Assembly (NCBI RefSeq): GCF_003612565.1 | Contig: NZ_RAZG01000025.1 | Location: 1-52,123 of the forward strand | Origin: Roseburia sp. 1XD42-69 | Lineage (GTDB): Bacteria > Bacillota > Clostridia > Lachnospirales > Lachnospiraceae | Direction: 5' to 3' | Length of the DNA: 52,123 nucleotides | In this document: piece after piece, positions 17,021 through 25,577 of the stretch | Numbering within the stretch: the first letter of the stretch is position 1 | How the letters are laid out: each line of letters starts with the position of its first letter | Notes under the pieces: model-generated | Databases searched by the model: none | What the model was told of the DNA's origin: nothing | Seen by the model: only the letters and a program-made list of their open reading frames with translations | Made by a program: the position numbers and the translations under genes

Positions 17021-18004
17021 TTAACCAATCAGTCCCCGCTCCATGCACTCTGCCAGCTCTTTTGCAAAGTAGGTGATATAAATATCTGTCCCTGCCCGGA
17101 AGGCACAGGCCGCCATTTCGCAGATGATGCGCTCCTCGGAAAGCCATCCCCTCTCTGCCGCGGCCTTTACCATGGCATACTCTCCGCTGACACTGTAGGA
17201 CGCCACAGGCACATGGACACTATCTTTAATTTCCCGTATCAAATCTCCGTAAGCCATGGCGGGCTTGACCATCACAATGTCCGCCCCCTCCTTCACATCA
17301 AGGGCTGCTTCCCGCAAAGCCTCCCTTCTATTGTGAAAATCCATCTGGTATGTCTTCCTGTCCCCAAAAGCTGGGGCGCTGTCCGCCGCATCCCTAAAAG
17401 GGCCGTAAAAAGCAGAGGCAAATTTTACAGAGTAAGCCATAATTGGAGTATGGACAAACCCATTTGCATCCAATATCCGGCGGATACTTCCAACTCTGCC
17501 GTCCATCATGTCTGAGGGGGCTACCATGTCGGCGCCTGCCTGCACCTGGGACAAAGCTGTCTTTGCCAAAAGCTCCAGCGTTTTGTCATTGTCCACATCA
17601 TCTCCCTTTAAAACTCCGCAGTGTCCATGGGAAGTGTACTCGCACATGCACACATCCCCGATAAGATACATCCCCGGCACCTGGCGCTTTGCCCGCTGAA
17701 AAGCTTTTTGCACAATCCCGTCCAAAGCATAAGCCATAGAGCCCAATTCATCTTTTCTATCTGGAATTCCAAAAAACATCACAGAATTCACCCCGGCATC
17801 CATAAGTTCCTCCAGCTTTTCCTCCATGCGGTCAATGCTGTAGCGGTATTGTCCCGGCATAGAAGGGATTTCCTCTTTGACATTTTCCCCCTCCGCCACA
17901 AACATAGGGTATACAAGGGAAGATTTATCTACCCTGGTTTCCCGCACCATTTTCCGTAAAGTTTCACTGCTTCTAAGACGCCTGGGGCGTATTGTCAACT
18001 CCAT
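17021..18004 (-). CDS. hemB: Porphobilinogen synthase (delta-aminolevulinate dehydratase)
   Basis: About 327 residues. It condenses two 5-aminolevulinates to porphobilinogen. Visible motifs are VYPMFV near the N-terminus, the metal-site region LIGDVCMCEYTSHGHCG with its Cys cluster (zinc type), the Schiff-base lysine regions MAYSVKFASAFYGPFRDA and VMVKPAMAY, and the substrate-binding ending. The start at 18004 has GGAGGAG immediately upstream; a start 12 bases earlier would lose that site. It lies 38 bases after the cobA-hemD stop. Confidence 0.94.
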   Translation of the reverse strand: MELTIRPRRLRSSETLRKMVRETRVDKSSLVYPMFVAEGENVKEEIPSMPGQYRYSIDRMEEKLEELMDAGVNSVMFFGIPDRKDELGSMAYALDGIVQKAFQRAKRQVPGMYLIGDVCMCEYTSHGHCGVLKGDDVDNDKTLELLAKTALSQVQAGADMVAPSDMMDGRVGSIRRILDANGFVHTPIMAYSVKFASAFYGPFRDAADSAPAFGDRKTYQMDFHNRREALREAALDVKEGADIVMVKPAMAYGDLIREIKDSVHVPVASYSVSGEYAMVKAAAERGWLSEERIICEMAACAFRAGTDIYITYFAKELAECMERGLIG

Positions 18005-18042
18005 AATCTCCTCCATTCTGCGGCTTTTCCACCGCAGGCAAT

Positions 18043-19539
18043 TCACCTGTTTTCTAAGATTACCTCCACCAAACCATCCACGGAAGCCTCCTTTGCCGTC
18101 ACGCACTTCATCCCAAAATTCCGGGCTTCCCCTGCGGTTTTCTCCCCGATGCAGTATGCCGTCACAAGAGACAAATCTGCCTCCCCCGCCGCCGCTGCAA
18201 AGCCTTTTACAGTGGATGCGCTGGTAAACACCGCCTCCAACACTTCCCCCATTTTAATTTCCTCACCTAAATCTATAAGGGGATGCTTTGTAAATACCGT
18301 ATCATAAAGGGGAATTTCTGTTACCCGGATGTCCCCTCTCCTTGACAGTTCCTGCATAAGCTCAGGCCCTGCCTCCTTTGCCCTGGGAAGCAAAATCCCG
18401 GCATTTTCTTTTGCCAAGTCCCGCAGTAAAATTCCAAGGGATTTTCCGTCATACACCTTGGGGACATACTCTGGAAAAAGCCCCCTCCCCCTTAACACCT
18501 GGGCTGTACCTTCGCCGATGGCAGCCAGTTTCACCCCGGATAAGCGGCGGATATCCATTTTTCTATCCTGCATGAACTGAAAAAAATATCCCGCCCCTGA
18601 GGGGGAGGTAAAAGCCAGAATGTCAAAAGAGGAAATCTTTAGTAAGGCTTCTTCTAATTCCCTGTTTTCCTCCCGGAAAACCGTGGATATCCCAGGCAGC
18701 TCAATAACCTCCGCACCAAGCTCCTTAAGTTTCTCCGAAAGTTCCCCGGTGCGTTCCTTTGGCCTGGTCAAAACAAACCTTCTCCCTGATAAGGGAAGAT
18801 ATTGTCTCCAGTTCAGCTTCTCCACACAGGCGCACACCTGCCCTGCCACAACCACTGCCGGAGCTTTTGCCCCTTCTGTTTTCACCTTCTCCGGAAGGGT
18901 TTTTAGGGTTCCAAAAACCTCCTTTTGCATTGCCGTAGTCCCAAGGCTCACAAGCGCCGCCGGGGTATTTTCCCCCAGCCCCCCTGAAAGCAGGCCCTGA
19001 CAGATTTCCGGCAGGGCGGATACCCCCATAAGAAACACGAAAGTTCCCCCAGCCTCTGCCAATGCCTTAAAATCAATATCCAAAGGCATATTGCCTTTTT
19101 TATGGCCGGTTACGATATGAACCATAGAAGCCATGTCCCGGTGGGTAACCGGTATCCCCGCATAGGCCGGGACGGCAAGGGCGGAGGTTACTCCCGGAAC
19201 GATTTCAAAAGGAATTCCTCTCTCCCTTAAATAGAAAGCCTCCTCACCACCTCTGCCGAAAAGAAAAGGGTCTCCCCCCTTTAACCTCACCACCTGTTTT
19301 CCCTCACGGGAGAGCTCTGCCAAGGTCTCGTTAATTTTCTCCTGGGGCATGGTATGCCTTCCTCCCCGCTTTCCCACGTCAACTGTCTTGGCTAAAGGGG
19401 GAATCAATGCAAGGATCCCTTTTCCCAAAAGGCTGTCATAGACCACTGCCTCTGCGGACTCTATCAATTTCTTTGCCTTTACTGTGAGAAGGGACACATC
19501 CCCCGGACCTGCCCCCACCAGAAACACTTTTCCTATCAT
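18043..19539 (-). CDS. cobA-hemD: Fused uroporphyrinogen-III C-methyltransferase / uroporphyrinogen-III synthase
   Basis: A 498-residue fusion. Residues 1 to about 245 are SUMT/CobA, with VFLVGAGPGDVSLLTVKA and the SAM site VVRLKGGDPFLFGRGGEE. Residues about 250-498 are HemD (FVLTRPKERTGELSEKLKELGAE...IEL; AFTSPSGAGYFF; ..FTSASTVKGF). HemD closes hydroxymethylbilane to uroporphyrinogen III, and CobA methylates it to precorrin-2. The fusion is common in Clostridia and commits flux toward siroheme and cobamides. The start at 19539 (ATG) has AGAGGA 6 bases upstream; a GTG 15 bases earlier is less likely. It begins 15 bases after the hemC stop. Confidence 0.93.
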   Translation of the reverse strand: MIGKVFLVGAGPGDVSLLTVKAKKLIESAEAVVYDSLLGKGILALIPPLAKTVDVGKRGGRHTMPQEKINETLAELSREGKQVVRLKGGDPFLFGRGGEEAFYLRERGIPFEIVPGVTSALAVPAYAGIPVTHRDMASMVHIVTGHKKGNMPLDIDFKALAEAGGTFVFLMGVSALPEICQGLLSGGLGENTPAALVSLGTTAMQKEVFGTLKTLPEKVKTEGAKAPAVVVAGQVCACVEKLNWRQYLPLSGRRFVLTRPKERTGELSEKLKELGAEVIELPGISTVFREENRELEEALLKISSFDILAFTSPSGAGYFFQFMQDRKMDIRRLSGVKLAAIGEGTAQVLRGRGLFPEYVPKVYDGKSLGILLRDLAKENAGILLPRAKEAGPELMQELSRRGDIRVTEIPLYDTVFTKHPLIDLGEEIKMGEVLEAVFTSASTVKGFAAAAGEADLSLVTAYCIGEKTAGEARNFGMKCVTAKEASVDGLVEVILENR

Positions 19540-19554
19540 ATCGATTCCTCTCAC

Positions 19555-20430
19555 CTACTGTAATTGGATTTCCTCCGCCAGGGTCCTTCCAGTTTCTTTT
19601 GCCTGAAACACATTTCCCTGCCGTTCCATAAAAAACTGTTCCCCGGTCTCTTCCCGGTAATAAAATCCCCTAAGCGTGAGCACATCCCCCTGTACTTTTG
19701 CGTAGGCCGCCACCGGGGAAGAACATCCCCCTCCAAGAGCCGCGACAAAGGCCCGCTCCGCCACAACAGCAAAGCATGTATCCCTGTGAAAATACCCCTG
19801 CAAAAATCCATAGTTTTCCCCTTTTCTCCCCTGGATGGCCAGGGCTCCCTGGCCTGCTGCAGGAAGCAATTCCTCCGGGGAAAAATAGCGGCTGATGCGG
19901 TTTTCTAACCCTAAGCGTTTTAACCCCGCCGCTGCCAGCACCAGGGCAGAGTATTCCCCTGAGTCTAACTTTCTTAACCTAGTCTCCACACTGCCTCTGA
20001 CAGCCTTAACCTCCATACGGGGAAATAACTTTTTAAACTGCAGCCTGCGCCGTTCACTGGAACTTCCCACAGGCTTTGACGTGTCTAATTCCCGTACTCC
20101 CAGAGGAAGGACCAGAACATCCCTTGGGTCTTCCCTCTTGGAAAAACCAAGAATGGGCAGTTCCTCTTTCACCTCCATGGGCACATCCTTTGCGCTGTGC
20201 ACCGACAGCTGGCTCTTTCCCTGGAGAAGCGCTTTGTCCAGCTCTTTTACAAAAAGCCCTTTTCCCCCGATCTGGGAAAGTTTTCTGTCCAGAATTTTAT
20301 CCCCCGTGGTTTTCATGGTAAGAATGTGAGGTGAGATATCCCCGCAGTTTTCCCGGATAAAATCGTACACTTCCCGGGTCTGGGCCAGTGCCAGGGCGCT
20401 TTCCCTGCTCCCGATAACAATCTCTGTCAT
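19555..20430 (-). CDS. hemC: Hydroxymethylbilane synthase (porphobilinogen deaminase)
   Basis: A 291-residue enzyme that polymerises four porphobilinogens. Motifs: IGSRESALALAQT at the N-terminus, HSAKDVPMEV, and the cofactor-cysteine loop GGGCSSPVAAYA, whose Cys carries dipyrromethane. It overlaps the precorrin-2 dehydrogenase gene by 4 bases (ATGA). Its length is normal for the family. Confidence 0.95.
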   Translation of the reverse strand: MTEIVIGSRESALALAQTREVYDFIRENCGDISPHILTMKTTGDKILDRKLSQIGGKGLFVKELDKALLQGKSQLSVHSAKDVPMEVKEELPILGFSKREDPRDVLVLPLGVRELDTSKPVGSSSERRRLQFKKLFPRMEVKAVRGSVETRLRKLDSGEYSALVLAAAGLKRLGLENRISRYFSPEELLPAAGQGALAIQGRKGENYGFLQGYFHRDTCFAVVAERAFVAALGGGCSSPVAAYAKVQGDVLTLRGFYYREETGEQFFMERQGNVFQAKETGRTLAEEIQLQ

Positions 20431-20915
20431 AAATCCATGTCCCTGAGCTTTGCCGCTATTTCGCTGACCTTTCCATGGTTTTCCCCCCCGGAAGCAATGC
20501 CGATAATCACATTTTCCTTCTTCACAACAGCGGGAAAATGAAAATTACATTTCTCCTTATCCGTTATCACGTTCACCAAAAGCTCCCTGTGCCTGCACTC
20601 CCTGAATATCCCCTCATTCACCTCACAGTCATCCGTAGCCGCCATCACAAAATCCACATCCTCGGAGATTGTTCCCTGGCGGTACACATCCTTTTCCACC
20701 GCCTTTATTCTTCCCCCTGATTTTTCAAATTCCCCCTGCTTAAATTTCTGAATCACTTCCTCCATCTTTGGCATAACCTCAGGGGCAATAATGGTAATTT
20801 CCGCCCCAAAGCGGAGCAATAGCTCCACACGCCTTGCGGCAATATTTCCAGCGCCGTAAACCAGCACTTTCCTGCCTGTTAAATCCAAAAAAACTGGGAA
20901 AAAATTATTGTCCAT
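20427..20915 (-). CDS. sirC: Precorrin-2 dehydrogenase (SirC/CysG N-terminal type)
   Basis: A 162-residue NAD-dependent enzyme that oxidises precorrin-2 to sirohydrochlorin. The Rossmann motif is KVLVYGAGNIAARRVELL (about residues 15-32), followed by ITIIAPE. The C-terminus has the conserved CNFHFPAVVKKENVIIGIASGG. It is short, with only the CysG N-terminal unit, so the iron or cobalt chelatase must be separate. Overlaps: 11 bases with hemA and 4 with hemC. Confidence 0.9.
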   Translation of the reverse strand: MDNNFFPVFLDLTGRKVLVYGAGNIAARRVELLLRFGAEITIIAPEVMPKMEEVIQKFKQGEFEKSGGRIKAVEKDVYRQGTISEDVDFVMAATDDCEVNEGIFRECRHRELLVNVITDKEKCNFHFPAVVKKENVIIGIASGGENHGKVSEIAAKLRDMDL

Positions 20916-22161
20916 ATTCTTCCTCCAATACCTGTAAAATTTTATTTAAACTTTCCGGTGACAGCTTATCCCGCAGGGAAAACAGCATATGCCGGATAAC
21001 TTTCCCAGAGGAGTCCTCCACCGCCTCCCGCAAAAATTCCTGCTTCTCCTTTTCCTCTGCAAACCTGGAAACCCTAAGACGCCAGCTTACATCCTTTGCC
21101 GCATTAGAGCCGATTTTTTCTATGGCAGGGATTAAGTCCCTGGAAAAATACCAGTTGATATACTCCAAAACACCTTCCTCCAAAAGAGCGGAAGCCTTTT
21201 CATACTGCTCTTTCATCTCCTTTGAACGGGAATCAATGGAAAAATCATCAATATCAAAAAGTCTTACATGGGAGAGCTCCCCCACCTCCGGCTCAATATC
21301 CCTTGGCACCGCCAAGTCTACAAAACACATTGTTTTTTCCCCGCAGGCTTCCCTCGTCTTTTCCTTTGTAATGGTAACATTCGGGCTTGCCGTGGCAGAA
21401 AAAACAAAATCACAAAAAGGCAGATACCCGTAGCGTTCCCCATAATTAATCCTCTTACACCCCAGAGGGATTTCCACCACGCCGCTTTTATATTCCCGCA
21501 CTGTCACTGTCACCTTTGCCCCGGCCTCTTTTAGCTTAAGGGCCGTAAGCTTTCCCATCATGCCGTTGCCGATAACCAGGCATGTTTTCCCCGAAATCTC
21601 ATATCCCATAGCAAGAAGCTTCTCAATGGCAAGGCTTGGAGCCGAGTGGTTCCCCTTATCCAGAGGAATCTGGGCTTTTACCTTTTTTCCCGCAGTCACC
21701 GCCTGACGAAACAAAACCTCCAGCGCAGAATCTGCGGCGTAAATTTCCCTGGAAAGGGCCAGTGCATCCCCTACCTGGGTCAAAATCTGGTCTTCTCCCA
21801 TAATTTTTGATTCCAGTCCCGCCGTGAGGAAAAACAGGTGGCGCAGGGCCTCTTCCCCGGATCTCTCCACAAAATAATTTAAATAAACATCTTTTTCCAC
21901 CGTGTATATACGACATAAAAGCGAACACAAATCCAAGGGTTCGCTTTCTTTCGTAGTGCTGATATAAATTTCTGTCCGGTTGCAGGTAGAAAGAATCACA
22001 CATCCTTCCACCCCCGGCTCCCTTTGGATAACCTCCATGGCTCTTAAGGCTGACTTTTTGGTAAATGCGTACCTTTCCCGTATCTTAACATTTGCCCGGG
22101 TGTGGTCAATCCCCGCCATCTGTATCCCAAGGTTTTCATTTTCCTGTAATATTCTGTCCAT
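20905..22161 (-). CDS. hemA: Glutamyl-tRNA reductase
   Basis: A 418-residue NADPH enzyme that reduces glutamyl-tRNA to glutamate-1-semialdehyde. The catalytic Cys lies in VILSTCNRTEIY (about residue 60), the Rossmann domain at KTCLVIGNGMMGKL, and the dimerisation helix at the C-terminus. First gene of the tetrapyrrole operon; AGGTGA lies 8 bases before ATG. It begins 46 bases after the stop of the GGDEF/EAL gene, so a separate promoter is likely. Confidence 0.93.
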   Translation of the reverse strand: MDRILQENENLGIQMAGIDHTRANVKIRERYAFTKKSALRAMEVIQREPGVEGCVILSTCNRTEIYISTTKESEPLDLCSLLCRIYTVEKDVYLNYFVERSGEEALRHLFFLTAGLESKIMGEDQILTQVGDALALSREIYAADSALEVLFRQAVTAGKKVKAQIPLDKGNHSAPSLAIEKLLAMGYEISGKTCLVIGNGMMGKLTALKLKEAGAKVTVTVREYKSGVVEIPLGCKRINYGERYGYLPFCDFVFSATASPNVTITKEKTREACGEKTMCFVDLAVPRDIEPEVGELSHVRLFDIDDFSIDSRSKEMKEQYEKASALLEEGVLEYINWYFSRDLIPAIEKIGSNAAKDVSWRLRVSRFAEEKEKQEFLREAVEDSSGKVIRHMLFSLRDKLSPESLNKILQVLEEEYGQ

Positions 22162-22193
22162 TTACTGTTTCACCTGAATATGAAATAAACCTT

Positions 22194-22222
22194 CAATTAA
22201 ATAATGATTATATTTTTGTCAA
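22194..22222 (-). promoter_or_regulatory. Possible hemA promoter
   Basis: A perfect -35 TTGACA (minus strand, 22217-22222) overlaps the last codons of the GGDEF/EAL gene. At 17 bases the -10 would be only TAATTG (22194-22199), a poor match. No terminator hairpin separates the two genes, so read-through is also possible. Confidence 0.3.
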
Positions 22223-25200
22223 GAATCTCTCCTCAAACTGGGAGGCAGACAAGGGTTTGCTGATGTAATATCCCTGGAGGAACTCCACGTTTCTCTCCCG
22301 CATACTCTCACAAACTTCCTCATCCTCAATCCCTTCCGCACAGACTTTTATTCCCAGAGAGTGACACAAGTCAATGATGTGGAGAAGGATATTTCTGTCC
22401 TTCACGCTGTTTTTAATGGAAGAGACATAGTGATGTTCCAGCTTAATCCAGTCTGTGGGCACATTTTTTAACACCTCAAAAGAGGAATACCCTGTGCCGA
22501 AATCGTCCAGCGCAAAGGCGATGCCGTTGCTGCGCAGGAAATTCACAAACTCAATGGCGCCGTCATAATTGCTGATTTTACAGCTCTCCGTAAGTTCCAC
22601 AATAATGCTTCCCGGAGAAAGTTCCAGGCGCTTTAATTCATTGACAATAAAAGCCGCCAAGTCCGGCTGCTGCATCTGAACATAGGATACATTTACATTG
22701 ACGCTCATATCCGGTTTGATCTTCTGCCATTTCTTTACCTGCATCAAAGCGGTGGTAATCACCCAGCGCCCTGCCTCCATAATCTGCCCTGTCTCCTCCA
22801 ATATAGGAATAAACTGCTCCGGCCCATACCCCTCATAGTTGGGATGGTGCCAACGCAAAAGGGTTTCGCATCCGAATAGTTCTTTGTCCTCCCCTCGGAG
22901 CAGAGGCTGAAAATACAAATAAAAACCGTACATTCCGTCCCTGACGCACCTTCTTAATTCCTCCCTCATGCGGAACCGGGACTCCGTAGCCTTCATCTGG
23001 CTTCCGGAGGCAAACTCCAAAACTCCTCTTCCTGTCTCCTTTGCCATTTTAACCGCATGTTCCAGGGAATTTTTAATACTATCCGGCGTCATGCCGTTTT
23101 CCAGCATAATTGCCCCCCCGGAAAGGGTAAGATAAATCCGCTCCCCTGTGTCCACCTCAAAACCTTCCAGGCTTTTTTCCAACTGGTCAAAAAGCCTGTA
23201 GAGCTCCATTTTGCTGGTATGGGGATAAATTAGCGCAAACATATCTCCCCCGTACCGATACTGGCTGCTTCTCACCGGGGCGATATGCTCTAGCTTTTCC
23301 GCCACCGTCTTTAACACCTCATCCCCCACCGCATAGGAGTACATGGTATTGATTTTTCGGAAATGGTTTAAGCCCACCAGCATAATTCCCGTGGTGGTAT
23401 TATGGCTGTTGCACAATTTCTGTACCCTGTCCGTAAACTCATATTTATCAAAAAGCCCTGTCTCTGCATCCACATGGGCCGTCTCTGTCTGAGGTGTAAT
23501 AATTCCCACTAAAATCTTATCCTTGCCATTTTCATCCCGGCACAGATATGCGCTCTCCTCCACCTCCACATACTCACCCCAGCGGTTCTCCACCCGGTAA
23601 GCACATTGAAAATGTCTCTGCACACCGCCGTAAACCAATGCCAAGGCTTTCTGGTATTCCTCCCTGTCCTTAGGGTGAATCAGTGTGGCCCATTTCCGCA
23701 TACCCTGATAGGTATATTCCCCCTCCAGCTCAAATTCGTCCACCGCTATGGTAGACCATCTTGTCATATGGTTCACTTCATTTTCAATGAAGAGGAAGGA
23801 ATCGGAAATCTCACACCATGCCCGGAAAAGAAGGCTTTCATAGCTTAAGGCATCCATTTTGTGAATCCAGTCCCAGTCCTCCCCGCTGCGGGTAGCAATC
23901 CACTCTAAATGCATCTGCTCCTTGGCATGGTACATCTTTTTATCCGCCCTGTCAAAAGCGTCAAAGAGATTTGCATCCATAACAGGGTCATACTCCACAG
24001 TCCCCACTGCAAATTCCAGGGGATACTGGCTGTCTGACCCGGCCTCTGTATTGTACTTTTTTATTTCGTCAAAAATACTGTCCATCTCCTCCTGGGTTTT
24101 GGAGAGGTTTAACACAGCAAATTCATCTCCCCCAATGCGGTATATCCTGGCATCACTGGGCATACATTTTTTCAGCATGTCCCCGCATCCCTTTATCAAT
24201 GCATCCCCTGCCACATGGCCGCAGCTGTCATTCATCTTTTTTAAATTATTGATATCCACCATGCTGCAGAACACGCCGTTTAACTCATGGTGCCGGAAAA
24301 GATGGGTCAAATCCCTCTCGTAGGCATTCCGGTTCATCAGGCCGGAAAAATGGTCCACATACACAGACTTTGCCAAAATCTGGGTAAAGTAATCTTCTAT
24401 GTCATAGAGAATCTGATCCTCCGTCTCCGTCTTTTCAAAAGTCCAGGGGCGCACCTGGGCCTGAATCTGTATTTCCTCCCCCAAAACAGGCAGAGGAGAC
24501 GCAAACAACTGCTCCAAAAATGCAGCGCTCCTATCCGCCGCCTGCCTGCTCCCTGCAAAAAACACAAGCTCGTTGTCGTCCAGTGCATAGGTATTGTGCC
24601 GGAAAGTACTGTAAATCTTGTTGCTAATAGTCCTTAGGCAGGCCTTTCCCGTCTGGCTGCCATAGCCCTCCCGTATCATATCCATATTGGAGACGGTAAA
24701 AAGAATTACATGAAACTTTTCCCTGGTGTAGATATTTTCGTGAATCATTTTTAAGAAAGCCGCCTCATTAAATGTTCCCGTGTCAACATCAAATAAATCC
24801 TCTGGGTTCTCCCGGATTAAAAAAATGCTAAGGGCGATAATTGTGACCCACATACCGGATATCAGCAAAGCCGGATTGATTAACTGTATCACAATGCCCG
24901 CCAGAATCAGCCCCAGAGCGATAAAAAGAAGTTCTTTCTTCTCCTTGTCAATCTTTTCCCTGTATCTCACACATAAAACCGCCGCCAGGCAGATATAGTA
25001 AAACCCGCAGACATAGCATGTCCACACCGGAATCCCGGTGGAATAGCTTCCCGCTTCCGTATCCACATAGGTAATGGGCGCAAACACAATGAGTAACAGG
25101 GCAATCCCCAGGGGAATATTGGCAAAATATTTTACGGAAGCATTCTTCTGCCCCCCCATATCCAAAAGCACCACCACATATAAGAGTAAAAGCCACAGCC

Positions 25201-25441
25201 CCGCTGTCATAGAGCCGATATACATAATATGCGCTCCCCGGTTGATAAACACTGGCAGCGCATCCCGGTGATTTACCGTATACACCGTCACCATGTCAAA
25301 CACCAGATTTGCCGCCACCAATGCCAAAAACAGCCGGAATATTCTCACATTCCTTGTATTTAAGGCCCTGTTTTTACAGCAGGACACTAAAAGCAACAGA
25401 ATCACACACAAGCAAGCTATCTGCATCTTCACCATGTACAC
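22208..25441 (-). CDS. Membrane c-di-GMP turnover protein: 7TM-GGDEF-GGDEF-PAS-GGDEF-EAL
   Basis: About 1077 residues. Residues 1-211 hold about seven membrane segments. A first, degenerate GGDEF-like domain follows (215-355; LDDNEL at 287-292 in place of GGDEF), then a canonical GGDEF domain (360-508; IGGDEF at 436-441), a PAS-like domain (530-655), a third GGDEF-like domain with GGDMF (731-735), and an EAL domain (825-1075). The EAL has E of ETL (859), N in NVN, ELTES, DDFG (979-982), K (1000), AEGIE and QGYY, so the metal-binding set of active phosphodiesterases is present. Domain two should make c-di-GMP. A GTG start at 25441 is chosen because GGAGG lies 7 bases upstream; ATG at 25435 is an alternative. 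Confidence 0.9.
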   Translation of the reverse strand: MYMVKMQIACLCVILLLLVSCCKNRALNTRNVRIFRLFLALVAANLVFDMVTVYTVNHRDALPVFINRGAHIMYIGSMTAGLWLLLLYVVVLLDMGGQKNASVKYFANIPLGIALLLIVFAPITYVDTEAGSYSTGIPVWTCYVCGFYYICLAAVLCVRYREKIDKEKKELLFIALGLILAGIVIQLINPALLISGMWVTIIALSIFLIRENPEDLFDVDTGTFNEAAFLKMIHENIYTREKFHVILFTVSNMDMIREGYGSQTGKACLRTISNKIYSTFRHNTYALDDNELVFFAGSRQAADRSAAFLEQLFASPLPVLGEEIQIQAQVRPWTFEKTETEDQILYDIEDYFTQILAKSVYVDHFSGLMNRNAYERDLTHLFRHHELNGVFCSMVDINNLKKMNDSCGHVAGDALIKGCGDMLKKCMPSDARIYRIGGDEFAVLNLSKTQEEMDSIFDEIKKYNTEAGSDSQYPLEFAVGTVEYDPVMDANLFDAFDRADKKMYHAKEQMHLEWIATRSGEDWDWIHKMDALSYESLLFRAWCEISDSFLFIENEVNHMTRWSTIAVDEFELEGEYTYQGMRKWATLIHPKDREEYQKALALVYGGVQRHFQCAYRVENRWGEYVEVEESAYLCRDENGKDKILVGIITPQTETAHVDAETGLFDKYEFTDRVQKLCNSHNTTTGIMLVGLNHFRKINTMYSYAVGDEVLKTVAEKLEHIAPVRSSQYRYGGDMFALIYPHTSKMELYRLFDQLEKSLEGFEVDTGERIYLTLSGGAIMLENGMTPDSIKNSLEHAVKMAKETGRGVLEFASGSQMKATESRFRMREELRRCVRDGMYGFYLYFQPLLRGEDKELFGCETLLRWHHPNYEGYGPEQFIPILEETGQIMEAGRWVITTALMQVKKWQKIKPDMSVNVNVSYVQMQQPDLAAFIVNELKRLELSPGSIIVELTESCKISNYDGAIEFVNFLRSNGIAFALDDFGTGYSSFEVLKNVPTDWIKLEHHYVSSIKNSVKDRNILLHIIDLCHSLGIKVCAEGIEDEEVCESMRERNVEFLQGYYISKPLSASQFEERFLTKI

Positions 25442-25479
25442 TATTCTTCCTCCAAAATCTCCTATAGTAAAAATTGTAT

Positions 25480-25502
25480 GAGCCGCACCAGAGGCGCGGC
25501 TC
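25480..25502 (-). terminator. GC-rich hairpin between ABC exporter and c-di-GMP gene
   Basis: GAGCCGC (25480-25486) pairs with GCGGCTC (25496-25502) over a 9-base loop. On the minus strand ATACAATTTTT follows, so the T-run begins 5-6 bases after the stem. It could end the ABC transcript or fold in the leader of the downstream gene. The rest of 25442-25577 is AT-rich without a gene. Confidence 0.45.
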
Positions 25503-25577
25503 AAAATTCCCCTTATATTTAATATTACCTGATTTTGAAAAAATTGGCAACCGTATATTATAACCAAATTTCTGGAG

